64,000 nucleotides of DNA, taken from NCBI GenBank assembly GCA_963921185.1, contig OY992532.1:145353459-145417458 (forward strand), given 5' to 3'. The first letter of the stretch is position 1, and the number at the start of each line of letters is the position of its first letter. Positions 1 through 12,248 of the stretch are shown here, piece after piece. This DNA comes from Dasysyrphus tricinctus. Its lineage: Eukaryota; Arthropoda; Insecta; Diptera; Syrphidae. Below the pieces are notes generated by a model. It did no database searches. It was not told the DNA's origin and was given only the letters and a program-made list of their open reading frames with translations. The translations under genes were made by a program, and so were the position numbers.

Positions 1-1207
1 ACATACAAAGGAAAAAATCGAAAATCTGCAATTTTCTATTCAGGGGGCGTGGCATCCACCCACTTTCTTAAATATTCTATAAATTATATGGAGCCTTTTC
101 GATTGTTGTAGAACAATGAAAATTGGTAGGTTGGTAGGGTTTGAGGTACTTAGAAAGAAAAAAATTGAAAAATTGGAATTTTCCATACAGGGGGCGTGGC
201 ATCCACCCACATTCTTAAAAATTCTTATAAATTATATGGAGCACTTCCGATTGTTATAGAACGATGAAAATTGGTAGGTCGGTATGCCTTGAAGTACTTA
301 GAAGAAAAAAATCGAAAAATTGGGAGTTTCAGTTCAGGGGGCTACTTAAAGTGCATAGAAAGAAAAAATTGAAAAATTGGAATTTTGCATTCAGGGGGCG
401 TGGCAACCACCCACATTCTTAAAAATTCTTATAATTATATGGAGCACTTCCGATTGTTGTAGAACGATGAAAATTGGTAGGTCGGTAGGACTTGAGGTAC
501 TTAGAAAGGAAAAAAATCGAAAATTTGGAATTGTCCATTCAGAGGGGGGGGGTGGGGCATCCAACCACTTTATCAGAATTGCTATTATTTGTATGGAGCA
601 CTTTCGGCTGTCGTAGAATTATGAAACTTTGTAGAGCGGAAGGGCTTGACTTTCACCTGGCAAAATAAATCTTTGCAAAAAGGAGTGAAATCACAACAAA
701 AACATAAATGTTAAAAAAGGAGCCAAGTTCTTATGTGTACAAGAAACCTGTGCATAAAAAGTCAGCCCAAAAAAGTAATGAGATCTAAAATGTATGCCAA
801 GTTTTAAGTTCATGAAGTTTAATATCAAATATCTTAAGTAGAGTAACATCGAAACAATTCCAAATCATGACAGAAATTTGGTAATTAATGATTACTGATT
901 AAAATTTGTTGGATTTACTTGGCAAGTTTTCTCTTAAATACTTACTTAATCAAAAATTTAAAATGTGAAAACTTGACCAGTGAACCCAACAAATTTTAAT
1001 CAGTAATCATTAATTACCAAATTTCTGTCATGATTTGGAATTGTTTCGATGTTACTCTACTTAAGATATTTGATATTAAACTTCATGAACTTAAAACTTG
1101 GCATACATTTTAGATCTCATTACTTTTTTGGGCTGACTTTTTATGCACAGGTTTCTTGTACACATAAGAACTTGGCTCCTTTTTTAACATTTATGTTTTT
1201 GTTGTGA
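1..1207 (-). mobile_element. Helentron-like repeat, copy 1 (left edge cut by window)
   Basis: About four imperfect ~150-bp units (1-650) share the core GGGGGCGTGGCATCCACCCA and a TGGAGCACTTCCGATTGT block. A short unique stretch (about 640-690, containing TTGACTTTCACCTGGCAAAA) and then a 517-bp palindrome follow. The same three modules occur in the opposite order and orientation at 46848-48330, so this is one mobile family present twice in inverted orientation. Tandem units plus a palindromic end suggest a Helentron/Helitron-like non-autonomous element, but no Rep/helicase or diagnostic terminus is visible, so the class is inference. The third unit is truncated near 340. Confidence 0.6.
691..1207. 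repeat. 517-bp palindrome at the end of the Helentron-like element
   Basis: The two arms start and end with CACAACAAAAACATAAATG and its complement and meet near 940. They match almost base for base, for example ATGACAGAAATTTGGTAATTA on one side and its complement on the other. The flank beyond 1207 (ATAAATATTAAAGG) differs from the flank of the second copy, so this palindrome end is an element terminus. Confidence 0.85.
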
Positions 1208-1587
1208 TAAATATTAAAGGATTTGTTAAGATAAGTATTCCAGTTTCAGCATTGTAAAAAGCTACATGCTCTCAAAAGAAGCTTTATCTACTTGATAGAA
1301 ACATTTCAAGTGAGCTGAGCATTCGATGATTGCAAACTTCTGTGCCGAATATCATCGCGTTGCGGTGAACCTTCAGCATTTAAGTCCTTTGACTAATTAG
1401 CCCATAAATGCTTAGATTTTTGTCTCGCTTCGGGTGTTTCTAGTATTCCATTGGATACATCTGGATGCTTGCTTATATATTGGTCGTGTTTTATTAAAAA
1501 AAAGTAAAAGTTCCCTTCGCAAACAACAACAAAGAGAAATTTTACTGACTTATTTATCGATACTTTCCAGGGTTTCTTGTTGTTTGC
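1208..1587. other. Left flank of the retrotransposon target site; no gene seen
   Basis: AT-rich DNA without a credible ORF. The stretch 1480-1587 and the stretch after 19304 form weak inverted repeats (GTCGTGTTTTATTA on the left, the complement of GGCGTGTTTTATTA on the right), so the locus hit by the retrotransposon may itself have been a small TIR element. Weak evidence. Confidence 0.35.
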
Positions 1588-1599
1588 TGAGGGAAATAA
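1588..1599. repeat. Left target-site duplication TGAGGGAAATAA
   Basis: Twelve bases, identical to 19293-19304; a preceding C on both sides may make it 13. It defines the 5' end of the non-LTR element. Confidence 0.85.
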
Positions 1600-1799
1600 C
1601 AAAAACAAACCAAATAATAAGGCTCATTAACAATTACATGAAAAAAAATCCATAGCAAAATATTAATCTGAACCTACTACAAAAAATTGACCTACACCAA
1701 AAAAAAACAACATCTATCACTACCTTATCGTAAATTGTGAAAAATCAGCGTTGACACTCATCTTACTACAGTAGTGACATCTAGTTATCAGAAGAGGAT

Positions 1800-2265
1800 T
1801 TGTTTTGCTGCTTTCATAATACTCGCATCTCTGTTAAATTAACAGAGGTGGTCGATGCATTGACTGTTTGGCTGTTTTCTACAACCACGATCGTTTCTCC
1901 AACTGAACACCTTATTATTCTTAATAGAGTTGTCCTAGCTAGAGGAGAAATTTTAAAGCATACTTTTTGGCGTTCCATTTTTAACAAACTGGAGCAGGAA
2001 GGAAGTAAAAAACGCTCAAGAGCACAGAGCTCCCCAGATCCTTTTCAGCCACTTAGCAAAAAATCGCAGAAGAAGATGATGACTGATGGAGAAGATAATT
2101 CTTTGAATACAACAATGGTTGAGTCAACAACTTGGGGTGAAATGATGATGGAGTTTAGGAAAATTATTAAAGAGGAACTGTCAACAGTAATAAATAAAGT
2201 AGAAAAAAACGCAAAGGATATAGAACATATAAAAATCCAAAATCAAGCTTTACAAGAGGAAATAC
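1800..2265 (+). pseudogene. Retrotransposon ORF1, N-terminal part
   Basis: The open frame carries a basic segment (KKRSRAQSSPDPFQPLSKK) and then an acidic and amphipathic stretch rich in E, K, V and I (about 2130-2265) that looks like a coiled coil, as in ORF1 RNA-binding chaperones of L1-like elements. The first in-frame ATG is at 2076, downstream of the basic segment, so the original start may have been lost or lie further upstream; upstream residues have little ORF1 character. The frame is cut at 2265 by the TIR insertion and resumes at 15169. Confidence 0.6.
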
Positions 2266-3015
2266 CTTTGTATATCTAAATCATAGTACTATCATGGTGG
2301 CTGTCGATACTAACGCCATCTACAGTTCTGTTGTCGCACATTTGGGCGTAGACTTTTGACTTTCAGTGGAGTGCAAGTCTCCAAAATAGGATAAGAAAAC
2401 ATACAAATACATATAAGGGCCAGAATGAAAAAAGTAGTCAATTTTGCTTTCTTTGGTTTGGTTTTGTTTACATTTGTTTGTATTGCATTTTGTACGATGG
2501 TTAGTTTTTTTATTATATGGAAAGATTAAGAGAATTGAAAAATGTGTGTCAAATGATGACAATTTTGGGTATTCTCGTTTGTTTTGTAGGTTTTGTTAAA
2601 TGTACGCTGAAAGAGGAAGGGGTTTGGTTATACTAGTCTTTAGTTTTGCAGTGCATTTGGATTTTTTTTTTCTTATGACTTCATGAACGAAAATAGCTGA
2701 AGTCAATATGCTTAGCCACGGCGGCGGCGGCGACCGCGACAGTGCGAGTGGCGTAAAGGAAAAAAAGATGTTTGATTTTCATTGAGTAGGTATTCCATAT
2801 ATGTATATTTTTTTATTCTTATGGCTAATGGGTTGTTATTTGTAAGTTGTAACTTGTAAGTGTGGATGCGGCCGGATAGATATAGTACGTTAAATATGTA
2901 TGTGATTGTCTGTACCTAGGTAAGTAAATCGTGTAGTTTTATGTATGTATGTATGTAGGTACCTATATTGGGTTAGTTTTGTCTTGCTTCGGATTTTTGG
3001 ATTTAATTAATAAAT

Positions 3016-3257
3016 GAGGCTGTGAGTGCAAAAGTGGTGTAACCCACTTTTTTATCATATTTTTCGTTTTTAAACGATCTTAAATACTATTTTAACTGAG
3101 ATTCAAGCAGGATAAGTCACAGTTTTGGCAAGCTTCGATATTTAAGAAATATAAGTTTAAGCTTTCATGACTTTCGATGCATAAATGTAAAAATACTAGA
3201 TAAAAGTATCAAAAATTCCAATAAAATGGGTTACACCACTTTTGCACTCACGGCCTC
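3016..3257. mobile_element. 242-bp MITE with GAGGCYGTGAGT ends, copy 1
   Basis: Termini GAGGCTGTGAGTGCAAAAGT and the complement at 3227-3257 form ~31-bp TIRs; AAAT flanks both sides. A truncated relative is at 45433-45663, so the family is dispersed. The internal sequence is AT-rich and non-coding. Confidence 0.8.
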
Positions 3258-3299
3258 AAATATAGGTATAGGTATCTTATTGGTTTGTAGTCACATATT

Positions 3300-3545
3300 G
3301 TCCCCTTTATGCCAGAAGCATTCAATTTTTTCGAGGCGGTTAGCTAGTTTTATAGATGTACAGATATTTCATTACATAACAGTACTTTTAATGTGCGTAT
3401 AGGTATCGAAGAAAATATAATATTTTAAAATATCAGTTAAGCCATTAGTAGGTTTGAGATTCAGTTTTAATCTAGAAAAACTTTCGAAAACGATGTTGCA
3501 ATATTTTACATTTTTGCACATTCATGTTTCTGGCATAAGGGTGAT
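3300..3545. mobile_element. Possible small TIR element
   Basis: CCCCTTTATGCCAGAAGCATTC near 3302 and the complement of CATGTTTCTGGCATAAGGGTG near 3525-3545 form imperfect inverted ends about 245 bp apart. No target duplication could be fixed. Confidence 0.4.
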
Positions 3546-3601
3546 TTTTTTAAAAATAGAAGCAATATTTAATGGTGAAGTTATATTAAAGTGGATACTT
3601 A

Positions 3602-4012
3602 TACTGCCGTGTTAAGAAGAAAAAACGTAACTGACATTTTGGCTGTTTTGAGTTAAGGCCAGTTTTTACATCTTTGATATGTTTGCTATTTTATTCTTTA
3701 AAAATAAAAGCCCTTGCTTACTTTTGTAATGGCTTAAAACGCTTAAGAAAAATGACGTTCGTTCAAAGAACCTTGCTTTTTTTTTAGGAAAAATTGACAT
3801 TTTAGCTTTTAATTTAAGAAAAAAAAAGTGAATACCATACAAGCATTTGTACATCTGATAAATAATAAAGGCAAAAAAAAATGATTTACTTGCAAATATG
3901 ACAGAGAAACACTCAACAACAAAACAAAAAAGATAGAGATAAAAACAGAAAAACGTGTTTATCTCGAAGTGTCAAAAATACACTTACGTTTTTTCTTCTT
4001 AACACGGCAGTA
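3602..4012. mobile_element. 411-bp TA-flanked MITE (Tc1/mariner-like)
   Basis: A perfect 29-bp TIR starts TACTGCCGTGTTAAGAAG at 3602 and ends as its complement at 4012; TA is duplicated at 3600-3601 and 4013-4014. Non-coding. The left border of the large tandem duplication (3870) falls inside it, so its right part recurs at 6945-7087. Confidence 0.85.
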
Positions 4013-4911
4013 TAGACTTATAGCAATCACTGGCCTTATACCTACCTATTTTTCCGATTTAAATAAATATTTGTATATTTGAATAACCTAATACTTACTT
4101 AGAGGTTGGCTTGAGGACTTGATATTTTTCTTAATTAAGCCACATATATTTATGTGGAAGGTTTTATCAGCTTTTCCTTTCAATTGCCATTATTAATTAA
4201 TTCTTTTGTTGTCAAACATTAAATACTTTTTCAGTAGCAAGATAATCTTATCATAACTCTGTGTGTAAATTGTGCGGTTACAACCAACTTTGTAAAATAA
4301 TTATGCTGTTAAATAAAGAACCTTACAACCTTACAAGCCACATATATAAATATACATTATGCATAGGCATAGGGTGAAATAAGTAATAAAAAGTTAGAAG
4401 GATAGGCTCTTTAATGATGTTATTTATTAAAAAAGAATATTTAAAAAGTTATGGGCTTTCCTTAAAGGACAGTTTAAAAGCTCAATAAGTATATTTAAAC
4501 ATTTAGATACATGGTATTTATAGGTTGAAATTGGTTACCTAAATCATACATACATACTAACATATCTACACTCAGAGAAAAACGTCAGGTAAATAATTAA
4601 CCTGGGCCTTGTTGAATTCACGAGGTGCACAATCCCATACAAAGTTACTGACATTTCAGAAATTTACCTGATTTTAGTAACCTTTTATTCAGTGCAAAAT
4701 CAACCTGGTGGACTTTCTTGCCATATTCAGGTTGATTTAAGAAGATGACCTGTAATTTTAACACTAATTTCTTGTAAATAAGAAATTTTAACAAGAATAT
4801 AGTATCAATTTTAACCAAGGTCGTGTTTTTCTAACACTGTATGATATGAATTTCTGTTTTACTACATATCAGGTTGAACTAACATTTAATGTGTTTTTTT
4901 TTACCTGTTGT

Positions 4912-5210
4912 ATTTTACCTGACCTCATGTTAAAAAAGCACTCTGCCAGTTCATTCCAGCGTGACACAAGTGCTGAAACGCACACACACTGACAATTTAA
5001 GTAAAACGATTTGAATTTAACCTGGTCTCCTGTTAAAGAAGCAATCTGCCAGTTCATTTAAACGTGACATTAGCGTTGAAACGCACACACACAGGCCATT
5101 CAAATAAAATTATTTGAATCTTACCTGGCCTCCTGTTAAAGTAGCACTCTGTCAGTTCATTTACACGTGACACTAGTGCTAAAACACACACACAAGCCAT
5201 CCAATGAGTT
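4912..5210. repeat. Three ~103-bp tandem units
   Basis: Each unit reads roughly TTAACCTGGYCTCCTGTTAAAG, then CACTCTGCCAGTTCATT, a GTGACAYTAG-like word, and ends with a short CACACACAC run. The same array recurs at 7987-8285. Confidence 0.8.
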
Positions 5211-5221
5211 TCAACTAAGTG

Positions 5222-5284
5222 AATTGGCCCAGTGGATGAGTGCTATCTCCGTGTGTGAAAGGTTCCCAGTTCAAAACTGAAGTA
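5222..5284 (+). promoter_or_regulatory. tRNA-like pol III promoter module inside the TIR element
   Basis: TGGCCCAGTGG at 5225-5235 fits the tRNA A box and AGTTCAAAACT at 5268-5278 fits a B box with two or three changes, at normal spacing. It looks like the head of a tRNA-derived SINE trapped inside the element. A second copy is at 8297-8359. Confidence 0.5.
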
Positions 5285-5414
5285 AGTATCACAAATAATT
5301 TTTAAATTAAAATAAATAAATAATAAATTTCTATATGTACTTTCAGAATAATGCTTACGAGTTGAGCGATAGACAGCGCAAGAGACGGCTCTTAGACGTA
5401 TAAATTCATGAATT

Positions 5415-5535
5415 ATGCCGGATTTACTCGATTGGAAAACTGCCAGTATAATGACAAAAGCAACAAAAAAAGAATGGACAAATTAATTATTTTTGTCATT
5501 ATAGTGGCAGCGTTCAAGTCGTGTAAATCCGGCAT
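5415..5535. repeat. 121-bp imperfect hairpin
   Basis: ATGCCGGATTTAC at 5415 pairs with GTAAATCCGGCAT at 5523-5535, and TATAATGACAAAA pairs with TTTTGTCATTATA further in. The identical hairpin is at 8490-8610. Confidence 0.75.
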
Positions 5536-5819
5536 TAGATACAGGGTTGATATAACATTGAAACCTGTTAAATTAACTATAGGTTGTCAGGTTAAACTAA
5601 CCAGATTTTCATGTTAAAATTACAGGGCATTGAATATTTTGTCAGGTTAAATTAACTATATTTGCAGGTAAAATTTACAGGATTACAGTGTTAAATTTTC
5701 AAATCAGGTATCAGGTTAAACAGTTAACCTGATCTACCGAGTTGAAAAATAACAACCTGAAAATCAGGTATGATTGGCCAGAAATTGGTTGATAATACCT
5801 GCTTTTTTCTCTGAGTGTA

Positions 5820-6941
5820 CATAGGTATATGGAATTCGATTTAAAATGTTGTTTTTGTGTTTGAAAGATTATAACATACCTAGTTACCCATTTAGAGGAT
5901 GGACTTCGAGAGCTAGGTACGTGCATATATAGGTATATTGGATGTTCATTTTCAAAAATTAGTTATTTACTTTTTAACCTGGGCGAACAGTGACTCAGTT
6001 TGACTTTGTTCACAATTCTGCATATTGCACTTTAACTATTATTCGATTTTCTTTAGAATGGTGCATATGATTTAAGTAACATTTTTTATACAGAAGTTTC
6101 TTAAAAATAAAAACAGTTTTTTAACCAAATTTTTCAAAAAAATATTTTTTGGATTTTTAAAAAAGTTTTCAAATTTTTTTTTTTGAAAATCAAATATGTA
6201 TTTTGAAAACTACATGGTCGAGTTTGTGAAACTTGGTATTTAAGGGTTTTTCTTAACACTTTAAAGAATATTAAAAAAATTACATTTATGAAAAAATAAC
6301 GGCAGGTAACCTTGCATACAAATAATGTTAAAAAACCGTTAAGGAAAATACATATTAGCTCCTACGATTTTTATAAAATTTTGACTGTATGCTTATGCAA
6401 TATATGCAATATACAGTTTTAATCGGTTGTAACCAACTCGATGGGACTGTATAACCGTTCGTTATAACCGATTTTCCATTTTTGTTCTTTATTAAAAATT
6501 GGGAAAACTTTTTTACTGTAGTAAAACTTTTATTGGAATCACCAGTATCGAGACTTCAAATCACTTTATACGTTTTCTTCATTGTAACAAAATCCGCGTT
6601 TTGAACTGATTCCCCAAAAAAAAACGAACACTTTTAACCTTTCTTGATATAAAATGTGACTATTCCAGTTCCTCTCAAAACAGAATGCAAAATTCGCATA
6701 TAAATAAATCAGCAAAAAGGAAATCCACACAATTTATTATTTTAAACGAACGAAATTTGAAATTTGTACTCAATTTTATTTTTATTACTCCCTACAAGCG
6801 ATAGATTTTTATCTTTTTTATTTAAAGCTATTCGTTAAAAGCCATAATTCGTTATGGGCGATTATGTTTTCGAATCTGAGGTTTGCGTCTAAAATTTCGT
6901 GACTCAACGTACTTTTTGAGTATAGTAGCCTGAAACTCTGC
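5820..6941. other. AT-rich non-coding stretch of duplication unit 1
   Basis: No gene or clear TIR element seen. Words such as ATAACCGTTCGTTATAACCG and a CCGTTAAGGAAAA block suggest decayed repeats. The same stretch recurs at 8895-10016. Confidence 0.5.
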
Positions 6942-6944
6942 TCT

Positions 6945-9900
6945 GGCAAAAAAAAATGATTTACTTGCAAATATGACAGAGAAACACTCAACAACAAAAC
7001 AAAAAAGATAGAGATAAAAACAGAAAAACGTGTTTATCTCGAAGTGTCAAAAATACACTTACGTTTTTTCTTCTTAACACGGCAGTATAGACTTATAGCA
7101 ATCACTGGCCTTATACCTACCTATTTTTCCGATTTAAATAAATATTTGTATATTTGAATAACCTAATACTTACTTAGAGGTTGGCTTGAGGACTTGATAT
7201 TTTTCTTAATTAAGCCACATATATTTATGTGGAAGGTTTTATCAGCTTTTCCTTTCAATTGCCATTATTAATTAATTCTTTTGTTGTCAAACATTAAATA
7301 CTTTTTCAGTAGCAAGATAATCTTATCATAACTCTGTGTGTAAATTGTGCGGTTACAACCAACTTTGTAAAATAATTATGCTGTTAAATAAAGAACCTTA
7401 CAACCTTACAAGCCACATATATAAATATACATTATGCATAGGCATAGGGTGAAATAAGTAATAAAAAGTTAGAAGGATAGGCTCTTTAATGATGTTATTT
7501 ATTAAAAAAGAATATTTAAAAAGTTATGGGCTTTCCTTAAAGGACAGTTTAAAAGCTCAATAAGTATATTTAAACATTTAGATACATGGTATTTATAGGT
7601 TGAAATTGGTTACCTAAATCATACATACATACTAACATATCTACACTCAGAGAAAAACGTCAGGTAAATAATTAACCTGGGCCTTGTTGAATTCACGAGG
7701 TGCACAATCCCATACAAAGTTACTGACATTTCAGAAATTTACCTGATTTTAGTAACCTTTTATTCAGTGCAAAATCAACCTGGTGGACTTTCTTGCCATA
7801 TTCAGGTTGATTTAAGAAGATGACCTGTAATTTTAACACTAATTTCTTGTAAATAAGAAATTTTAACAAGAATATAGTATCAATTTTAACCAAGGTCGTG
7901 TTTTTCTAACACTGTATGATATGAATTTCTGTTTTACTACATATCAGGTTGAACTAACATTTAATGTGTTTTTTTTTACCTGTTGTATTTTACCTGACCT
8001 CATGTTAAAAAAGCACTCTGCCAGTTCATTCCAGCGTGACACAAGTGCTGAAACGCACACACACTGACAATTTAAGTAAAACGATTTGAATTTAACCTGG
8101 TCTCCTGTTAAAGAAGCAATCTGCCAGTTCATTTAAACGTGACATTAGCGTTGAAACGCACACACACAGGCCATTCAAATAAAATTATTTGAATCTTACC
8201 TGGCCTCCTGTTAAAGTAGCACTCTGTCAGTTCATTTACACGTGACACTAGTGCTAAAACACACACACAAGCCATCCAATGAGTTTCAACTAAGTGAATT
8301 GGCCCAGTGGATGAGTGCTATCTCCGTGTGTGAAAGGTTCCCAGTTCAAAACTGAAGTAAGTATCACAAATAATTTTTAAATTAAAATAAATAAATAATA
8401 AATTTCTATATGTACTTTCAGAATAATGCTTACGAGTTGAGCGATAGACAGCGCAAGAGACGGCTCTTAGACGTATAAATTCATGAATTATGCCGGATTT
8501 ACTCGATTGGAAAACTGCCAGTATAATGACAAAAGCAACAAAAAAAGAATGGACAAATTAATTATTTTTGTCATTATAGTGGCAGCGTTCAAGTCGTGTA
8601 AATCCGGCATTAGATACAGGGTTGATATAACATTGAAACCTGTTAAATTAACTATAGGTTGTCAGGTTAAACTAACCAGATTTTCATGTTAAAATTACAG
8701 GGCATTGAATATTTTGTCAGGTTAAATTAACTATATTTGCAGGTAAAATTTACAGGATTACAGTGTTAAATTTTCAAATCAGGTATCAGGTTAAACAGTT
8801 AACCTGATCTACCGAGTTGAAAAATAACAACCTGAAAATCAGGTATGATTGGCCAGAAATTGGTTGATAATACCTGCTTTTTTCTCTGAGTGTACATAGG
8901 TATATGGAATTCGATTTAAAATGTTGTTTTTGTGTTTGAAAGATTATAACATACCTAGTTACCCATTTAGAGGATGGACTTCGAGAGCTAGGTACGTGCA
9001 TATATAGGTATATTGGATGTTCATTTTCAAAAATTAGTTATTTACTTTTTAACCTGGGCGAACAGTGACTCAGTTTGACTTTGTTCACAATTCTGCATAT
9101 TGCACTTTAACTATTATTCGATTTTCTTTAGAATGGTGCATATGATTTAAGTAACATTTTTTATACAGAAGTTTCTTAAAAATAAAAACAGTTTTTTAAC
9201 CAAATTTTTCAAAAAAATATTTTTTGGATTTTTAAAAAAGTTTTCAAATTTTTTTTTTTGAAAATCAAATATGTATTTTGAAAACTACATGGTCGAGTTT
9301 GTGAAACTTGGTATTTAAGGGTTTTTCTTAACACTTTAAAGAATATTAAAAAAATTACATTTATGAAAAAATAACGGCAGGTAACCTTGCATACAAATAA
9401 TGTTAAAAAACCGTTAAGGAAAATACATATTAGCTCCTACGATTTTTATAAAATTTTGACTGTATGCTTATGCAATATATGCAATATACAGTTTTAATCG
9501 GTTGTAACCAACTCGATGGGACTGTATAACCGTTCGTTATAACCGATTTTCCATTTTTGTTCTTTATTAAAAATTGGGAAAACTTTTTTACTGTAGTAAA
9601 ACTTTTATTGGAATCACCAGTATCGAGACTTCAAATCACTTTATACGTTTTCTTCATTGTAACAAAATCCGCGTTTTGAACTGATTCCCCAAAAAAAAAC
9701 GAACACTTTTAACCTTTCTTGATATAAAATGTGACTATTCCAGTTCCTCTCAAAACAGAATGCAAAATTCGCATATAAATAAATCAGCAAAAAGGAAATC
9801 CACACAATTTATTATTTTAAACGAACGAAATTTGAAATTTGTACTCAATTTTATTTTTATTACTCCCTACAAGCGATAGATTTTTATCTTTTTTATTTAA

Positions 9901-10016
9901 AGCTATTCGTTAAAAGCCATAATTCGTTATGGGCGATTATGTTTTCGAATCTGAGGTTTGCGTCTAAAATTTCGTGACTCAACGTACTTTTTGAGTATAG
10001 TAGCCTGAAACTCTGC
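6945..10016. repeat. Tandem duplication, unit 2 (3072 bp)
   Basis: Second, head-to-tail copy of 3870-6941; similarity ends at 10016, where unit 2 reads on into CATTTCTCATTCG. The left border lies in the middle of a MITE, so the duplication did not arise by transposition of that element. Confidence 0.93.
7644..8892. mobile_element. 1249-bp TA-flanked TIR element, copy in unit 2
   Basis: Exact positional duplicate of 4569-5817, produced by the 3.07-kb tandem duplication rather than by a separate insertion. Confidence 0.75.
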
Positions 10017-10019
10017 CAT

Positions 10020-10826
10020 TTCTCATTCGATTTAAGTTTTTTTTTCCTTTTTTAAAAAGATGAGAAATATACCTTTCCATCCATGTGCCATATGTCTTGG
10101 TGAAAAAGAAAGTCATGGAGTTCTTCTAACCATAGGTACTAACCATGGGTAGGTACTGTGACTATCTGCTTTAAAAAAAAACTTATAACGGGGTACAGGA
10201 GTTCGCGGTCCACACAAGTTGGTGTTATAACATTCAAATCTACAATGTTAGATCAAAGAGAGATCAAATTCGAAAATCGAATAGTAAACAAAAAAGGTAT
10301 GAATGATTCCTCACGTGAAACTATTCCATAAAGGGGGTCTTACGCCATAAAGCGGGGGTATATGGGAAATATATTGTATACCATTTTACGAAGTTCTACA
10401 AGACCTAATGTTAGGTCAAGGGAAAAGTATATTAAATTTTTTCTTGTCGCACAGTGATATTGGCGTATTTTTAATGTTCCCGCAAAACCCTATTACGTTA
10501 AGACGAAGGGTAGTAACTAAATCACGATTTATGAAAGATGAATGAAGGTAGGTACCTATTTGAAAGATCGAAAAAGAGTTTTGAAATTTTCATGCTCTAG
10601 AATGACCACAGAAATTTATTCGAAAAAAAATTACCTCACTTAATATTTTCCTAAAGATACATTGTTTCAAAATTTTAGATTCGCGTATCTCAAAAACAAA
10701 CGCTAGAGCAATTTGGAGGCCAGATTCGAATTCAGAGTATCAAATAGCATCAGAAAAGTATATACCTACATATTTTGGTTCATTTGTAAATTCAAATTCA
10801 AATTTTGTCAAACAGTGTAATAGACC
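10020..10826. other. AT-rich spacer, no gene seen
   Basis: Only short open frames. Contains scattered GTAGGTACC words of the type common in this window. Confidence 0.5.
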
Positions 10827-11825
10827 AAGATCCCAGGGCCGCCAGACATACGTCATTTTATCATAGCTGAATTTTTTTCTCTGAATGCACACTAAGGTAG
10901 GTATGAACGAATGGATAATACGAACCTTGAACCCGGGTGCGTTTCGGAGGTATTTAGTGCTAAAAGTGCATAAAATTGATGCAAAATTACGTTATTTTAT
11001 CAAAGCTGGTTTTTTGATATGTTTTAAAGATAGTTATGATTAACTTATTTTGAAACTTACCAGACACCTACATGGGTGCACAATGTCAGCCAGACACCAT
11101 TAAAGGTGCCAAAAAAAATCGTGAAATTTCATTATAATATCAAAGCCGAATTTCATATATATTCTTCGGGAAACTGTAACAATATATTTCCTAAGCTGCA
11201 AGACACCTACAGAGGGACCAAATGTCAGCCAGACACCTTTGACGTTTTCAAACAAATATTTTAGTTTACGTTTTAGTGTCAAAGCAAACGTTTCATGCAC
11301 TTCGGAAAACTATTTCACAATATTTCTCAAGCGACCAGGCACCTGCAATGGGGCTTTGGATTCACTAGACACCCCAAAGTTGTCAAAATAATCGTATATT
11401 TTACGTAATAATATCAAAGTTAAGTTTTGTATTGCATAATATGTTCCTTGGGCAGCTTGGGGAATATATTGTAACAGTTTCCCGAAGAACATATATTAAA
11501 TTCAGCTTTGATATTATAATGAAATTTCACGATTTTTTTTGGCACCTTTAATGGTGGTCTGGCTGACATTGTGCACCCATGTAGGTGTCTGGTAAGTTTC
11601 AAAATAAGTTAATCATAACTTTCTTTAAAACATATCAAAAAACCAGCTTTGATAAAATAACGTAATTTTGCATCAATTTTATGCACTTTTAGCACTTAAT
11701 ATCTCCGAAACGCACCCGGGTTCAAGGTTCGTACTATCCATTCGTTCATACCTACCCTAGTGTGCATTCACAGAAAAAAATTCAGCTATGATAAAATGAC
11801 GTATGTCTGGCGGTCCTGGGATCTT
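10827..11825. mobile_element. Foldback element with ~365-bp arms
   Basis: AAGATCCCAGGGCCGCCAGA at 10827 is mirrored by the complement ending at 11825. The arms match to about 11190 and from about 11460, with words such as GAACCCGGGTGCGTTTCGG preserved. The ~270-bp centre repeats parts of the arms (CAGACACC words). No coding frame. Confidence 0.85.
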
Positions 11826-12248
11826 ACTCTATAGTTAATTTAGTGTTTTCAAGTGAAGTTTCGGAACAGTAAAATCACGTCTATTTTCAACTAGCGCTTG
11901 AGTCAAAATAGGTGAAACGGAATTTTGTTGGAAATGGTGTACCTATATGCTTTCAATTATTTTTAGATGTAATTTACGAATAATAATTGATAGTTTTCGA
12001 GCCACAAGTAATAAGAACACAGACAAAAATTCATTGTTTTGCACTTATTATCACTGGCTTACCTCAGATTCGGATTCAGCACCACCGAAAACGCAAAGTA
12101 TAAAAAAATTCAAAATTACCCCACAATTTGGTCGCTTAATAAATAGTTTGTCCCTCAGAACAAAATCCTAGATACACCACTGGTCTCTTCTTACTTATAC
12201 CTGCTCTCCTACCCTCGAATTTAACAAACAAAACTTTAGTTGAAATAC
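11826..12248. other. Spacer, no gene seen
   Basis: A 74-codon open frame here shows no recognisable domain and is treated as chance. Confidence 0.5.

Larger units (their letters stand above)
4569..5817. mobile_element. 1249-bp TA-flanked TIR element, copy in unit 1
   Basis: Ends CACTCAGAGAAAAA and its complement, each next to TA (4567-4568, 5818-5819), suggest a Tc1/mariner-type non-autonomous element. Inside are three ~103-bp tandem units (4912-5210), a tRNA-like promoter module (5222-5284), a hairpin (5415-5535) and many AGGTTAAA/ACCTG words toward the right end. No transposase frame. Confidence 0.75.
3870..6941. repeat. Tandem duplication, unit 1 (3072 bp)
   Basis: Sequence from GGCAAAAAAAAATGATTTAC through CCTGAAACTCTGC recurs at 6945-10016 with a constant 3075-base offset. 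Every stretch compared by eye, and all three short ORFs in it, are identical. Three bases (TCT) separate the units. Confidence 0.93.
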
